A stretch of 53,589 bases of DNA from an uncultured Eubacteriales bacterium (GCA_949286525.1 CASECT010000081.1:1-53589); one strand, 5' to 3'; positions 10,522 through 19,965 are shown, numbered from the stretch's first letter. Numbers and translations are program-made. Notes: generated from the sequence alone by a model not told the origin.

Positions 10522-11084
10522 AATGACTCTTTCCCTGCCTTTCCGTCCAATGTCAGAAGATCCTCCTCCATCCTGCGAAGTTTTGTCCTCACGCTGCCGT
10601 CCAGCACCTGATCGCCAATGCACACTGTCATTCCTCCGATCAGCTTCGTATCTGTAGAATATCGGACATTTTCCGGCGGGATGCCGGTGATTTTTTTCAG
10701 ATATCGTTCGATCCGCCGTCTCTGTCTCTTCTCCAGTTTACAGGGTACCGTGACGGTAACCTGCGCTGTCCCCAACGCCTGATCCGCTTTTTCGGCAAAG
10801 CGCCGGAGCATCTCCTTCATATGGCGAAAGGCTCCCCATTCCACCGCCAGTGTCATCCATTCCAAAATTTCCGGGCTGACCCTCCCCCCGAAGATATCCC
10901 GCAGGAGTTTTACGCGAAGTTCTCTTGAGGGCCAGGGTCCGGAAACCAGCGCCATAAACGCTTCTTCGCCTTCAAGAATCTCCGCGATCGCCCGAGCTTC
11001 CTCCCGCCATTCTGTCAGTCGCTTTTTCTCCCGGGCCAATGAAAAGAGGGCATCCCCGAAAGTCTGCCATATTACCGTCTCCAT
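10518..11084 (-). CDS. atpH: ATP synthase F1 delta subunit
   Basis: 188 residues. Peripheral stalk protein that ties the top of the alpha/beta hexamer to the b subunits. The N-terminal helical bundle and the C-terminal segment [18 protein letters not shown]...[21 protein letters not shown] are characteristic. The ATG at 11084 lies inside the 3' end of atpF (13-base overlap), and the stop overlaps the atpA start. The overlaps argue for tight stoichiometric coupling. Confidence 0.93.
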   Translation of the reverse strand: METVIWQTFGDALFSLAREKKRLTEWREEARAIAEILEGEEAFMALVSGPWPSRELRVKLLRDIFGGRVSPEILEWMTLAVEWGAFRHMKEMLRRFAEKADQALGTAQVTVTVPCKLEKRQRRRIERYLKKITGIPPENVRYSTDTKLIGGMTVCIGDQVLDGSVRTKLRRMEEDLLTLDGKAGKESL

Positions 11085-11587
11085 CTCCCCGCCTCCATCT
11101 CCCGCAGAGTCTCATCCAAAAGTTTCTCTTCTATCGCCTCGTCCATCCGGACCGTTACCGCCTTTGCCGCCATGGCCGCTGCTATGGAAATCATTTCTCT
11201 TCGCATCTGTTCCGCGGCCTGCTCCCTCTCAAGACGAATACTTTCCCGGGCTTGCGCTATCTTCTCCGCGGCCTGTTCCTCAGCCTGACGCAAAACCTCT
11301 TCCCGCCGACATTCCGCCTCTATCTCTGCCTCCCGCAGAATCGTTTCAGCCTCCACGGCGGCTTCCCGCAGCCGCCGCCGATATTTTTCCCGCTGCTTCT
11401 GCGCTTCCGCGCGCTGTTCTTTTGCCGCGGACAGTTCCCCTTCGATCCGCTTATGCCTGTCCGCAAGAAGAGCCCGTATAGGATCAAAGAGCAGATAGGA
11501 CAACGCGAAAAAGAGCGTGCCCACCGCCAGCGCCATCAACAGCGTATCGTGAAGAAGCTGTATGTCCAGATCAAACAGTCGCGTCAT
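11072..11587 (-). CDS. atpF: ATP synthase Fo b subunit
   Basis: About 171 residues. One N-terminal membrane helix (LLMALAVGTLFFALSYLLF) is followed by a long charged coiled coil rich in Arg, Glu and Ala, as expected for the peripheral stalk. The ATG at 11587 has GGATGG eight bases upstream; an ATG at 11599 immediately follows AAAGG and is less well spaced. It begins 18 bases after the atpE stop and overlaps atpH. Only one b gene is present, so the stalk should be a homodimer. Confidence 0.93.
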   Translation of the reverse strand: MTRLFDLDIQLLHDTLLMALAVGTLFFALSYLLFDPIRALLADRHKRIEGELSAAKEQRAEAQKQREKYRRRLREAAVEAETILREAEIEAECRREEVLRQAEEQAAEKIAQARESIRLEREQAAEQMRREMISIAAAMAAKAVTVRMDEAIEEKLLDETLREMEAGRWRR

Positions 11588-11605
11588 GGCTGTCACCATC
11601 CTTTC

Positions 11606-12622
<1,017 letters not shown>

Positions 12623-12626
<4 letters not shown>

Positions 12627-13063
12627 TCCCCTTTGCCCCCTTTCTCTCTCTTATCCGCATGCAATACTCCGTGGTACAGTTTGCGCAGCATCGGCTGGAG
12701 ATATGCACTCACTTTCAATCCCATGACGCCGAAAAAGGCCAATATCGGATTTCCCAGATCAGAAAACACAAGGAGCGCAAACACGCCAATGACCACCAGA
12801 TAGCGCGGGAGCATCCCCGGACAAATTCTTCCTTTGCTTTTTTTGTCTTCACTGCCGGTCTCCCCTCCCAAAAAATGTTTCAGCATAACCGCCATATGAA
12901 TTCCCATATAGACGGCACAGGCGATACCGACCCACAGCCCCACTGCGTCATAGAGGCGGCGCCTCCCCAAAACTGCAGCCGAAATCTGCAGCAGCCCCCC
13001 ATACAGAAGTATTCCCGACACCAGCCCCGGCAGCGCGTCGTTTATTTGTCTTAATCTCCTCAT
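12623..13063 (-). CDS. atpI: AtpI-like membrane protein at the head of the ATP synthase operon
   Basis: 146 residues with four hydrophobic segments in two pairs, separated by a polar stretch at about residues 68-80 (GGETGSEDKKSK). AtpI-type proteins precede atpB in many operons and assist c-ring assembly or ion supply. Sequence similarity by eye is weak, and the call rests on size, topology and position. The start is supported by GGGAGAAG and the stop overlaps atpB. It is the first gene of the operon. Confidence 0.7.
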
Positions 13064-13095
13064 TTTCTTCTCCCGCAGACATTTTGTTTCTTATT

Positions 13096-13123
13096 TCACG
13101 GAGGCAGCCGTTCCTGTGAAATA
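13096..13123. other. Inverted repeat in the atp operon leader
   Basis: TTTCACGGA and TTCCTGTGAAA form a 6-bp stem extended by a bulged 3-bp stem. It lies between the upstream terminator and the first ATP synthase gene, where the operon promoter would be expected. No strong -35/-10 pair is visible nearby, so this could be a regulatory site or a leader hairpin. Confidence 0.35.
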
Positions 13124-13128
13124 AAAAA

Positions 13129-13162
13129 CGGCAGCAGGCAATCCCATTATCGCCTGCCGCCG
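13129..13162 (-). terminator. Intrinsic terminator after the dCMP deaminase gene
   Basis: An 11-bp stem with one non-Watson-Crick pair (CGGCGGCAGGC with GCCTGCTGCCG on the minus strand) is followed by TTTTTTA. It separates the sua5-deaminase run from the ATP synthase operon. Confidence 0.85.
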
Positions 13163-13191
13163 CCCTGATCATATCGGGTAAACAGCACCTT

Positions 13192-13677
13192 CTATAATTT
13201 TATGGTTACCTCTCTGCCAGTATGCTCATATTTGCGGAATTTTACTCCCGCAGCCTTGAGCATCCTCTTGGATGCTATGACAGAAGGCGTATTGTCGTAT
13301 TTGTCGCACTCATAAATGACCGTTTTTATTCCGCTCTGTATAATGGCTTTGGCGCATTCATTACAGGGGAACAGGGACACATAGAGCTTCGATCCCTCCA
13401 GGCTTCCGCCCCGGTAGTTGAGAATCGCGTTCAGTTCACTGTGGGTCGTATAAAAATATTTATTCTCCAGGGGATCTCCCTCCCGTTTCCAGGGAAACTC
13501 GTCATCGGAACACCCCCACGGAAATCCGTTGTAACCCATAGAAAGAATCTTGTTATCCTCACTGACAATGCAGGCCCCTACCTGCGTGTGCGGATCCTTG
13601 GAACGCATGGCGGAAAGGAATGCCACTCCCATGAAATATTCATCCCAGCTGATATAATCCAGACGCTTGTCACTCAT
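13192..13677 (-). CDS. Deoxycytidylate (dCMP) deaminase family protein
   Basis: 161 residues. It deaminates dCMP to dUMP for thymidylate synthesis in the cytoplasm. The zinc site is complete: HSELNAI supplies His and the catalytic Glu, and PCNEC supplies both cysteines. The N-terminal region DPHTQVGACIV and GYNGFPWGCSDD bind the nucleotide. Bacillus ComEB is the closest named relative. The start overlaps the upstream phosphatase-like gene by 8 bases, and a strong terminator follows. Confidence 0.93.
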   Translation of the reverse strand: MSDKRLDYISWDEYFMGVAFLSAMRSKDPHTQVGACIVSEDNKILSMGYNGFPWGCSDDEFPWKREGDPLENKYFYTTHSELNAILNYRGGSLEGSKLYVSLFPCNECAKAIIQSGIKTVIYECDKYDNTPSVIASKRMLKAAGVKFRKYEHTGREVTIKL

Positions 13678-14137
13678 TCCGCTCCTCCTCTCTCAGACGC
13701 TCCGGCAAGCGCTCGATGGCGTTTTTCAGAACTTCAAAACAGAGACCGTACACCTGCAGCGATCCTCCGTAAGGATCCACAATCTCCAGCTCGTCTCCCA
13801 CATAGGCGGACAGCACCCTGGTATTCTCCTCGGTAGCCCTCTCGTAAGTCTCCAGAATTTTCTGCCGTTGATTGGCGCTCATGGTAAAAACCATCGTGCC
13901 GCTGTCGAAATCTGTTTCCTCCAGCTGACGGGATGAAAAATTATCCCATGTAATCCCGTTGCTGATCATAACCGCCTCCGCCTTCTGGTTCAGCGGTTCC
14001 GGAAATTGTACCAAAAGCCCCCTGGCCTCCACCGTAAGATCCGCCGCCGTCGGCAGAGAGCGCAGGATCCCGGCTGCCATTGCCGCCCGGCTTGTCCCGC
14101 TGTCCGAAGCAAAAATGATCTTTCTTATCTTTTCCAT
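13670..14137 (-). CDS. Low-molecular-weight phosphotyrosine/phosphoarginine phosphatase-like protein lacking the catalytic Cys
   Basis: 155 residues with the LMW-PTP fold pattern. The position matches YwlE, the protein-arginine phosphatase next to Sua5 in Bacillus. The P-loop, normally C-x5-R-S, reads SDSGTSRA: Ser11 (codon TCG) replaces the nucleophilic cysteine, Arg17 is kept and the following Ser is Ala. The general-acid loop DPYGGSLQVY (Asp121) is intact. A Cys-to-Ser change normally abolishes this chemistry while keeping phosphate binding, so this may be a pseudophosphatase that binds phosphoprotein, or it may use another mechanism. It starts 9 bases after sua5 and overlaps the deaminase gene. 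Confidence 0.8.
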   Translation of the reverse strand: MEKIRKIIFASDSGTSRAAMAAGILRSLPTAADLTVEARGLLVQFPEPLNQKAEAVMISNGITWDNFSSRQLEETDFDSGTMVFTMSANQRQKILETYERATEENTRVLSAYVGDELEIVDPYGGSLQVYGLCFEVLKNAIERLPERLREEERNE

Positions 14138-14146
14138 ACCCTTCTC

Positions 14147-15196
14147 CTATACCTTTATCACCCGGTGCCCCGCCGCCTTCAACAGACGATTCATAATCGC
14201 CTGTCCCAGGTTTGGCGTCTCGAAGCTTTCCGAGTAAATCACGTCCACATCTGTATCGTCAAATCTGCGCAGAATATCAAAGAGATGGCGGGCGATCCCC
14301 TCCTCGTCCGAGCGTTCTCCCACAGGCAGTACCACCGACGCGAGATATGCCTCCTTCGTCTCCTCCGTGGCAATTACTCCGGCCTTCTTTCCCTGAAGTC
14401 CGGCTTCCCTGATTTGTTCATTGATATAATCAATAACCTTTTGTTCCTGTCCGTCCACAATGGTCAACGGCGCTCTGGGCGCGTAATGACGATACCGCAT
14501 CCCCGGCGCCTTCGGGCGCGCATGGCTCTCTTCGCTCTGTATTCCCGGATCGACCCGCACGGCCCCCAGCACATCCTGTAGCATTTTCCCGGTAATATAT
14601 CCCGGACGCAGAATCGTCGGAATTCCCTCTGTCAAATCCACAATCGTGGATTCCAGACCAATCCCTACCGGTCCGCCGTCCAGAATCATGTCGATTCGTC
14701 CGTCCAGATCCTGACGCACATGTTCCGCCCTGGTCGGACTCGGTCTGCCGGACACGTTCGCGCTGGGCGCTGCAATCATACGTCCGCTGGCTCTGATAAA
14801 ATCGCGGGCAGCCGGATGACCGGGCATACGCACGGCAACCGTCTGAAGTCCCCCCGTCGTCTCCAATGGGATACGGTCGTTTTTCTCCACGATCATGGTA
14901 AGCGGCCCCGGCCAGAACGCCTCTGCCAGCCGCTCTGCCTCCGCCGGCAGATGAGATGCTATCTCTTTTAATTGGGAAAACTCCGCTATATGAACAATCA
15001 GCGGATTATCCGACGGACGGCCCTTGGCCTCGTAGATCTTCCTGGATGCCAGCGGATTCTCCGCGTCTCCCCCCAGCCCGTAAACGGTCTCCGTGGGAAA
15101 CGCGACGAGCCCGCCCGCTCTTATGATGCGTCCCGCCTCCAGATAAATCTCTCTGTCCGAGGATTGATTGGTTAATCGATAATATTTTGTATCCAT
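14147..15196 (-). CDS. sua5: Threonylcarbamoyl-AMP synthase (Sua5 type)
   Basis: About 349 residues. It makes threonylcarbamoyl-AMP from threonine, bicarbonate and ATP for the t6A37 modification of ANN-decoding tRNAs. The YrdC domain fills the first 200 residues: GGLVAFPTETVYGLGGDA, KIYEAKGRPSDNPLIVHI, and SANVSGRPSPT. A linker with PGMRYRHYAP leads to the C-terminal Sua5 domain, making this the long form. The ATG at 15196 lies only six bases after a TATAAT box, so the transcript may be leaderless; no ribosome site is visible. Synteny with the Bacillus ywlC-ywlE region supports the call. Confidence 0.95.
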   Translation of the reverse strand: MDTKYYRLTNQSSDREIYLEAGRIIRAGGLVAFPTETVYGLGGDAENPLASRKIYEAKGRPSDNPLIVHIAEFSQLKEIASHLPAEAERLAEAFWPGPLTMIVEKNDRIPLETTGGLQTVAVRMPGHPAARDFIRASGRMIAAPSANVSGRPSPTRAEHVRQDLDGRIDMILDGGPVGIGLESTIVDLTEGIPTILRPGYITGKMLQDVLGAVRVDPGIQSEESHARPKAPGMRYRHYAPRAPLTIVDGQEQKVIDYINEQIREAGLQGKKAGVIATEETKEAYLASVVLPVGERSDEEGIARHLFDILRRFDDTDVDVIYSESFETPNLGQAIMNRLLKAAGHRVIKV

Positions 15197-15202
15197 AGGC
15201 AC

Positions 15203-15230
15203 ATTATAGCACTTTTTCCCATTTTCACAA
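15203..15230 (-). promoter_or_regulatory. Promoter directly abutting sua5
   Basis: On the minus strand TTGTGA (15230-15225), a 16-base spacer and a perfect TATAAT (15208-15203). The ATG at 15196 follows the -10 box by six bases, so the predicted first nucleotide is at or next to the start codon. Confidence 0.7.
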
Positions 15231-15242
15231 CCAAAAGACTTT

Positions 15243-15941
15243 TCAGGAATCCTCCCGGCCGCGCTCTTCCAGAAAGTCACAGATACCGTGGAACATTGCT
15301 TCCGCCAGTTTTTCCTGATAGGAAGGATCCTGAAGTTTCTCCGCCTCCTGAGGATTACTCAGAAAACCGCATTCCACAATAACGGTCGGACTGACCGTGT
15401 TTTTCAAGATATAATAGCTGTCATTGGCCTTGGCTTCCCTGGTATTCTCCCTGTCCGCGTACTTTCTCAAATTCTCTTGAAGCGCCTCCGCCAGCGCTTT
15501 TCCCGGAACAGACTGACTGTAATAAAAAACCTGAGCGCCCTTCACATAGCTCTCCGAATAACTGTTCTGGTGAATACTGATGGTAATATCCGGTTCAATA
15601 TCCTCGATGATCTCGCAGCGCTTCTTGAGATCCTCGGACTTTTTACTGGTAGAATCCGGGCTGTAGAGCCCCATATCCTTCTGCCGGATATAGTAAACAT
15701 CCATCCCCTTCTCCTTCAGAAATTTGCCCAGACAAAGAGCAATGTTCAGATTGATATCCTTCTCCAGGCTGCCGTCCGCCGCCACTTTCCCGGGATCGTT
15801 TCCCCCGTGGCCGGCGTCAATCATCACTTTCATTCCCTCCACAGCCCGGCTGCTGCCTGCCTCCCTCACGCCATGAGTTGCGGCAAACAACGCTGTCAGA
15901 ATCAGGCAGACCGCCATGATCAGTTCGATCTGTTTCCTCAT
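15243..15941 (-). CDS. cwlD: N-acetylmuramoyl-L-alanine amidase, CwlD type
   Basis: About 232 residues. A zinc amidase of the Amidase_3 family; CwlD trims stem peptides so that muramic-delta-lactam can form in spore cortex. An N-terminal signal anchor (IMAVCLILTALFAA) targets it outside. Catalytic-domain motifs are MIDAGHGGNDPG, SLEKDINLNIAL (zinc Glu), ISIHQNSY (zinc His) and VIVECGFLSN (catalytic Glu). The ATG at 15941 has GAGGG upstream; the GTG at 15959 would overlap that site. Length and architecture match CwlD better than larger autolysins. Confidence 0.85.
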   Translation of the reverse strand: MRKQIELIMAVCLILTALFAATHGVREAGSSRAVEGMKVMIDAGHGGNDPGKVAADGSLEKDINLNIALCLGKFLKEKGMDVYYIRQKDMGLYSPDSTSKKSEDLKKRCEIIEDIEPDITISIHQNSYSESYVKGAQVFYYSQSVPGKALAEALQENLRKYADRENTREAKANDSYYILKNTVSPTVIVECGFLSNPQEAEKLQDPSYQEKLAEAMFHGICDFLEERGREDS

Positions 15942-16007
15942 TGCAGGATTCCCTCTCACACAGTGTTCCCTTTATTTATATGAGGAATCCCCTTTGTCTA
16001 GACGCTT

Positions 16008-17735
16008 TTACGGATTCAGATATTTTGCCGTCACGCTCCAGATGCTCTCATTGTCGAAGCCCAGCTTCCAGAACGCCCCTCCCGCCAGTTCATGTTCCGT
16101 GAGCACCTTAAGCTTTTCTTCTATGGACGCGGCATCCTCCTGCCAGATCTGATAGGTAACGCCATCCTGCGTATATTCTCCGTAATTCTGTCCCAGTTCT
16201 TCATCCCAGGTCATCGTCACACTGTGTTGTGCAATATAATCCGCTATAGCCGAAATACCCATAGCGCTGCTTTTAAGATCTGTTCCCTCATAATGCCATA
16301 CTCGGGAATACAGCGGCATACCCATAATGATCTGCTCCTTTGGCACCTCTTTCAGCGTAGCTTTGACCGCGTCCTCCACGAAACCGATGGAAGCCACGGA
16401 CCCCGCCTCATCGCCTCCTGAATAATGCTCATCGTAAGCCATGATAACCACATAATCCGCGAAATCTGCCTGTACATCCCGGTTATAAATCATGGACGAA
16501 GCCGACGGTGCGTAATTGTCCACCGAGAGGATCAGGTCATTGTTCTCACACTTGAGAGAAAGTTCCTTGATAAAGGCAATATATCCATCCGCCGCCGCGC
16601 TGCTCAGCTGTTCGATATCCACATTGATGCCATCCAGATTGTAGGTAATTGCCGCCGCGATCAGATTGTTTACCAGGGCATCCCGGCTGGATGTCGTGTT
16701 CAGTACACTGGTGGTATCCACCTCGTTATTTTCCAGATTGCTGACCAGCCCCCAAACCTGCACTCCCTGCTGATGACAATAATCTACATAAGATCTGCTC
16801 CCCAGATCCGCAATCCCCCCCTGATTGTCGTCCAGATAAAACCAGGTGGGAGAAATCACATTCATTCCCGGCGCTTTGCTCAGAACGTCGGCAATACTGC
16901 TGTTGGCGGAACTCGATGTAACCTGATGCCATCCCAACACCACGTCCGTATCCAGCAGGATATGGGAAAATTCCTGCTCCGGCAGCGTCGCCTCTGTTAC
17001 CGCCTGCTGCCGGCTGCCCAGACGGCTGTTCTGCACACATCCCAGAACGCCGTCATCTGTAAGTACCAGACTCCAGCTTCCATAATCTTCCAGGACACTG
17101 ACCACATCGCCCTCTTTGCCATCCTTCAGAATCGGGCTCTTTACTCCTCCGTGCCTCCGAAGTCCCGTATCTCTTTTCAGCGCCGCTGTTGTCTTCTCAT
17201 AACCGGCCTTTTCTATGGTCACACGGCTGGGATCTTCCGCCACAGAATAGGTAAGATCCGTATATTGCTTCACGAAATCCAGCGAGAGATATACGGCGCC
17301 TTCCCGTGCAATCATGATATTATGGTCCATCTGCTGCCTGCTTCGGTCCACCATGTAGGTATTGCTTCCCGGAGATACGGAAATCACATTGGAGGATGTG
17401 ATATAGCGCAGAACATTTTCTGTGCCATCATATACATATCCGTCATCCAGATGTTCCTTTAAAAAAGAAATCTCCAGATAAGGATGTCCGTCCTGATAAA
17501 TTCCGTGGACCGGTGTTTCCGTCTCATCCTCATAATACGTACCGTTCACGATAACCGCCGCCTGATTTTCCTCCGTCAGGACAAAATAATCCGTCAGCGC
17601 CATCCGTTCGTTTGACGGGGTATATCGCTGTACCAGAAATATAATCAGCGCCAGCGCAACAATCGCTCCGACTCCCCCGATCATCCACCGCAGTCTCCTG
17701 TTGCCTGGTTTCCTGCGCGTATTTTTTCTCTCCAT
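16008..17735 (-). CDS. Membrane-anchored GH18 family protein with SH3-like domain
   Basis: About 575 residues. Order: Arg/Lys-rich start, one membrane anchor (residues about 17-36), a stalk domain with a copper-amine-oxidase-like N-terminal pattern (about 60-190), an SH3-like segment (GDVVSVLEDYGSWSLVLTDDG), then a glycoside hydrolase 18 domain. The GH18 motif DGINVDIE (around residue 375) has the full D-x-D-x-E, and MAYDEHY and the late WQEDAASIEEKL follow. Relatives such as YaaH act on peptidoglycan in spore germination. The start is ATG 17735 with GGAGGAAG upstream. Likely acts outside the membrane on cell wall or cortex. Confidence 0.85.
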   Translation of the reverse strand: MERKNTRRKPGNRRLRWMIGGVGAIVALALIIFLVQRYTPSNERMALTDYFVLTEENQAAVIVNGTYYEDETETPVHGIYQDGHPYLEISFLKEHLDDGYVYDGTENVLRYITSSNVISVSPGSNTYMVDRSRQQMDHNIMIAREGAVYLSLDFVKQYTDLTYSVAEDPSRVTIEKAGYEKTTAALKRDTGLRRHGGVKSPILKDGKEGDVVSVLEDYGSWSLVLTDDGVLGCVQNSRLGSRQQAVTEATLPEQEFSHILLDTDVVLGWHQVTSSSANSSIADVLSKAPGMNVISPTWFYLDDNQGGIADLGSRSYVDYCHQQGVQVWGLVSNLENNEVDTTSVLNTTSSRDALVNNLIAAAITYNLDGINVDIEQLSSAAADGYIAFIKELSLKCENNDLILSVDNYAPSASSMIYNRDVQADFADYVVIMAYDEHYSGGDEAGSVASIGFVEDAVKATLKEVPKEQIIMGMPLYSRVWHYEGTDLKSSAMGISAIADYIAQHSVTMTWDEELGQNYGEYTQDGVTYQIWQEDAASIEEKLKVLTEHELAGGAFWKLGFDNESIWSVTAKYLNP

Positions 17736-17816
17736 CTGTCTTCCTCCGCCTGTTCCTGTTTTTCCGGGAATATGCGCTGCCGCGCTCATCCCCGAGAAAA
17801 CGTCTTTTGCGTGTTC

Positions 17817-17845
17817 AGTATAACACACTCACAGCCGCTTGGAAA
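17817..17845 (-). promoter_or_regulatory. Promoter for the GH18 gene
   Basis: Minus strand: TTTCCA (17845-17840), 17-base spacer, TATACT (17822-17817), about 80 bases before the start codon. An inverted repeat (CCGCTT, loop, AAGCGG) at about 17835-17856 overlaps the -35 side and could be an operator. Confidence 0.5.
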
Positions 17846-18563
17846 GGACAAGCGGGAGCCCTTCATACCGGATTCACTTCCGCCCTCCCGCCTGTCTCTT
17901 TATTCTTTTTATCCTTTCGGACATTCCGTATGTACAAGGCATTGAGATCTCCCCGTACAGTAAACTCCCGAAAACCTCCTTTCCGCAGCCGCCTTTATCG
18001 ACCCTGTTCCGGCATCTCCATGGCCCGATCTTTTCCGTCGCCAACTGGTTTCCATTCTTTTTCACATTTTTTCAGCGCTCTGTGTCTGAAACCGGCGGAA
18101 TATCCCGGGAAGTCCATGCAAGACATCCGGTCGGAAACGGCCGGCCTTTTCCAGGGCGGATATCCGGGAAAATACAAATCTGTTCGTGGTATATGATGTG
18201 CTTTTGATTTTCCGCAGAATCCTCCGACAAGTTCCGGCGTCTCTTCACAGTGCCGGGAGAAATATTCATCCTCAGCGTACCATGGCTTTTTCTTATTGTT
18301 TTTTGCATAAATTTGGAATAAATTTCCCAGAATGGTAAGAAACAATCGAGAAAATGATAATAACTTTTCAACGAAATGCATATTGATATATTAGCGCCGC
18401 AGCAAATGCGGACGCGCCTTTTGGGAAATAAAATCGAATCTGAAAAGCATGATCCCGCGACTGCTGATTTCGGACATGCTTTCAAGATGTGCTGTGATGA
18501 ACCGCTTTCCGGTATCTTTATCAGAACAGGAAAGTTATCTCCTGCATAATTTATAACAAATCA
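17846..18563. other. Intergenic stretch with no supported gene
   Basis: Three overlapping open frames on the minus strand (17874-18065, 17995-18381, 18072-18485) were considered. None has a recognisable domain, a good ribosome site or protein-like composition; they are rich in Cys, Arg and Ser, as in random translation. I see no tRNA, riboswitch or repeat. The stretch may contain gene remnants. Confidence 0.5.
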
Positions 18564-18587
18564 GAGATTTTATTTCAACAAAATCTC
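18564..18587. other. Perfect inverted repeat upstream of mecA
   Basis: GAGATTTT and AAAATCTC are separated by eight bases. It lies about 50 bases upstream of the mecA promoter and could be an operator or terminator remnant. Confidence 0.35.
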
Positions 18588-18638
18588 CCATATTTAAGGT
18601 TTTTTTTACAAATTTAGACTTTTTTAAGATTCGTGTTC

Positions 18639-18667
18639 TTTACTTTGTTTTTTTCATTGTATATAAT
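18639..18667 (+). promoter_or_regulatory. mecA promoter
   Basis: TTTACT (18639-18644), 17-base spacer, TATAAT (18662-18667), in an AT-rich region, about 50 bases before the start codon. AAAGGATG supplies the ribosome site. Confidence 0.7.
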
Positions 18668-18716
18668 GAAGCCAGGTAATCATTTACCAAATTTTCAATA
18701 AAGGATGTGACGATAT

Positions 18717-19466
18717 ATGAAAATTGAAAAAGTAAATGACAACCAGATACGTTGCACCCTGACGCGGGAGGATTTGGACAGCCGGCATATGAAGCTCAGC
18801 GAATTAGCCTACGGCACGGAGAAGGCGAAGATGCTTTTCCGGGAGCTGATGCAGCAGGCATCCTACCAGTTCGGCTTCAATGCCGATGACATCCCTCTGA
18901 TGATCGAAGCGGTTCCCATCTCATCCGATGCGATCCTGCTGATTGTCACGAAGGTGGAATATCCGGAGGAACTGGACACCCGGTTTTCCCGGTTCTCAGA
19001 AGATCAGGACAATACGGATGAGACTTATGATGAGATTGATTTGACCAGAAACGGCAGTGCCTCTGCCAATGATATCATAAAGCTGTTTCGACAGGCCAAG
19101 GAGGCTGTCGCCGCTGCCGGAAAAGCCGCGGAGCAGGGAGGTATCCCCGAAAGTGAGAGGGACATCCCGGTAGATATTACCAAGATGTTTGTTTTCCACA
19201 ATATGGATGATCTGTTCCGACTCACTCACATACTTACCCCCTTCTATCACGGTAAAAACTATTTGTACAAAAATCCCAAGACAGACGAATATTATCTGGT
19301 TGTCAGCAAAAGTCAGCACACACCGGAAGAATTCAATAAAGTCTGCAATATTCTGACGGAATACGGCTCTCAGGATCACTTTGCAGTCGGATCTCAGGCC
19401 TACTTCGGAGAGCACTATCAACTGTTGATTCCGGAAAATGCCCTGGAGGTTCTCTCCAAGGTATGA
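18717..19466 (+). CDS. mecA: Adaptor protein MecA
   Basis: 249 residues. MecA presents substrates to the ClpC ATPase for ClpCP degradation and in Bacillus controls competence. The N-terminal domain MKIEKVNDNQIRCTLTREDL and the LMIEAVPISSDAILLIVTKVE segment are characteristic. A charged linker (about residues 85-150) leads to the C-terminal ClpC-binding domain (FVFHNMDDLFRLTHIL... GEHYQLLIPENALEVL). Monocistronic, with its own promoter and a strong terminator. No clpC is in the window. Confidence 0.92.
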   Translation: MKIEKVNDNQIRCTLTREDLDSRHMKLSELAYGTEKAKMLFRELMQQASYQFGFNADDIPLMIEAVPISSDAILLIVTKVEYPEELDTRFSRFSEDQDNTDETYDEIDLTRNGSASANDIIKLFRQAKEAVAAAGKAAEQGGIPESERDIPVDITKMFVFHNMDDLFRLTHILTPFYHGKNYLYKNPKTDEYYLVVSKSQHTPEEFNKVCNILTEYGSQDHFAVGSQAYFGEHYQLLIPENALEVLSKV

Positions 19467-19546
19467 TTTCGACAGATCTGTCGATTGACGAGAATGTCCT
19501 CAGGGACGTTTCCAGAACAAAGAGTTCGCAGTTTCCTATGAAATTA

Positions 19547-19580
19547 AAAAGGCGGAGACACACCGATGTCTCCGCCTTTT
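19547..19580. terminator. Bidirectional terminator between mecA and the DUF1858 gene
   Basis: AAAAGGCGGAGACA and TGTCTCCGCCTTTT form a 14-bp perfect stem with a 6-base loop, and the flanks give T-runs in both directions. Confidence 0.9.
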
Positions 19581-19609
19581 CTTTTACGATTCTTTATGCT
19601 CTCCGGCCC

Positions 19610-19816
19610 TTAGCCTCTGGACTCCAGGAAGTTGTTGATCTCGTCCACCAGCGTCTCAGCATCAATGCCGTGCACCATCGCCGCCTGCTCAATCGTCTCC
19701 ATCTGGGAAGAGGGACATCCGAGACAGTGCATTCCGATATTTAATAAAATTGGTGCCACGCCTTCATCAATCTGAAGCAGTTCGCCAATCATGGTATCTT
19801 TGGTCACTTTTGCCAT
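19610..19816 (-). CDS. DUF1858 domain protein
   Basis: 68 residues. The whole protein is a DUF1858 domain: KDTMIGELLQIDEGVAPILLNIGMHCLGCPSSQMETIEQAA...GIDAETLVDEIN. The CLGC pair is typical of this hybrid-cluster-associated family, where it may bind a metal or be redox active; function is unknown. It has a near-consensus promoter and a good ribosome site (GGAGG), and is divergent from the ferredoxin gene, 200 bases away, consistent with a redox role. That link is inference. Confidence 0.88.
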   Translation of the reverse strand: MAKVTKDTMIGELLQIDEGVAPILLNIGMHCLGCPSSQMETIEQAAMVHGIDAETLVDEINNFLESRG

Positions 19817-19855
19817 TATTCTTTCCTCCTGTTCTTTTATGACTTTTGCCAGGTT

Positions 19856-19884
19856 ATTATAATACGATTACCGCTGTTTATCAA
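19856..19884 (-). promoter_or_regulatory. Promoter of the DUF1858 gene
   Basis: Minus strand: TTGATA (19884-19879), 17-base spacer, perfect TATAAT (19861-19856). Confidence 0.8.
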
Positions 19885-19936
19885 CATTTTTTCCCGATTT
19901 CCGGATTTTATCCACACTTTGTATTGAAATAAAAAC

Positions 19937-19965
19937 TTGTCTTCCCCGGATAATTGCATTAGAAT
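19937..19965 (+). promoter_or_regulatory. Ferredoxin promoter
   Basis: TTGTCT (19937-19942), 17-base spacer, TAGAAT (19960-19965), about 50 bases ahead of the ferredoxin start codon. Confidence 0.65.

Noticed and set aside
10521..10623. Upstream ATG start for the alpha subunit
   Set aside because: It would add 34 residues unrelated to any alpha subunit; the GTG at 10521 overlaps the atpH stop and has a ribosome site.
12948..13172. A 74-codon frame overlapping the start of the atpI-like gene (possible AtpZ)
   Set aside because: It is Ala/Gly/Arg-rich, lacks the two membrane helices of AtpZ, passes through the terminator hairpin, and has no ribosome site.
17874..18485. Three overlapping minus-strand frames as genes
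   Set aside because: No domains, poor ribosome sites and random-like composition.
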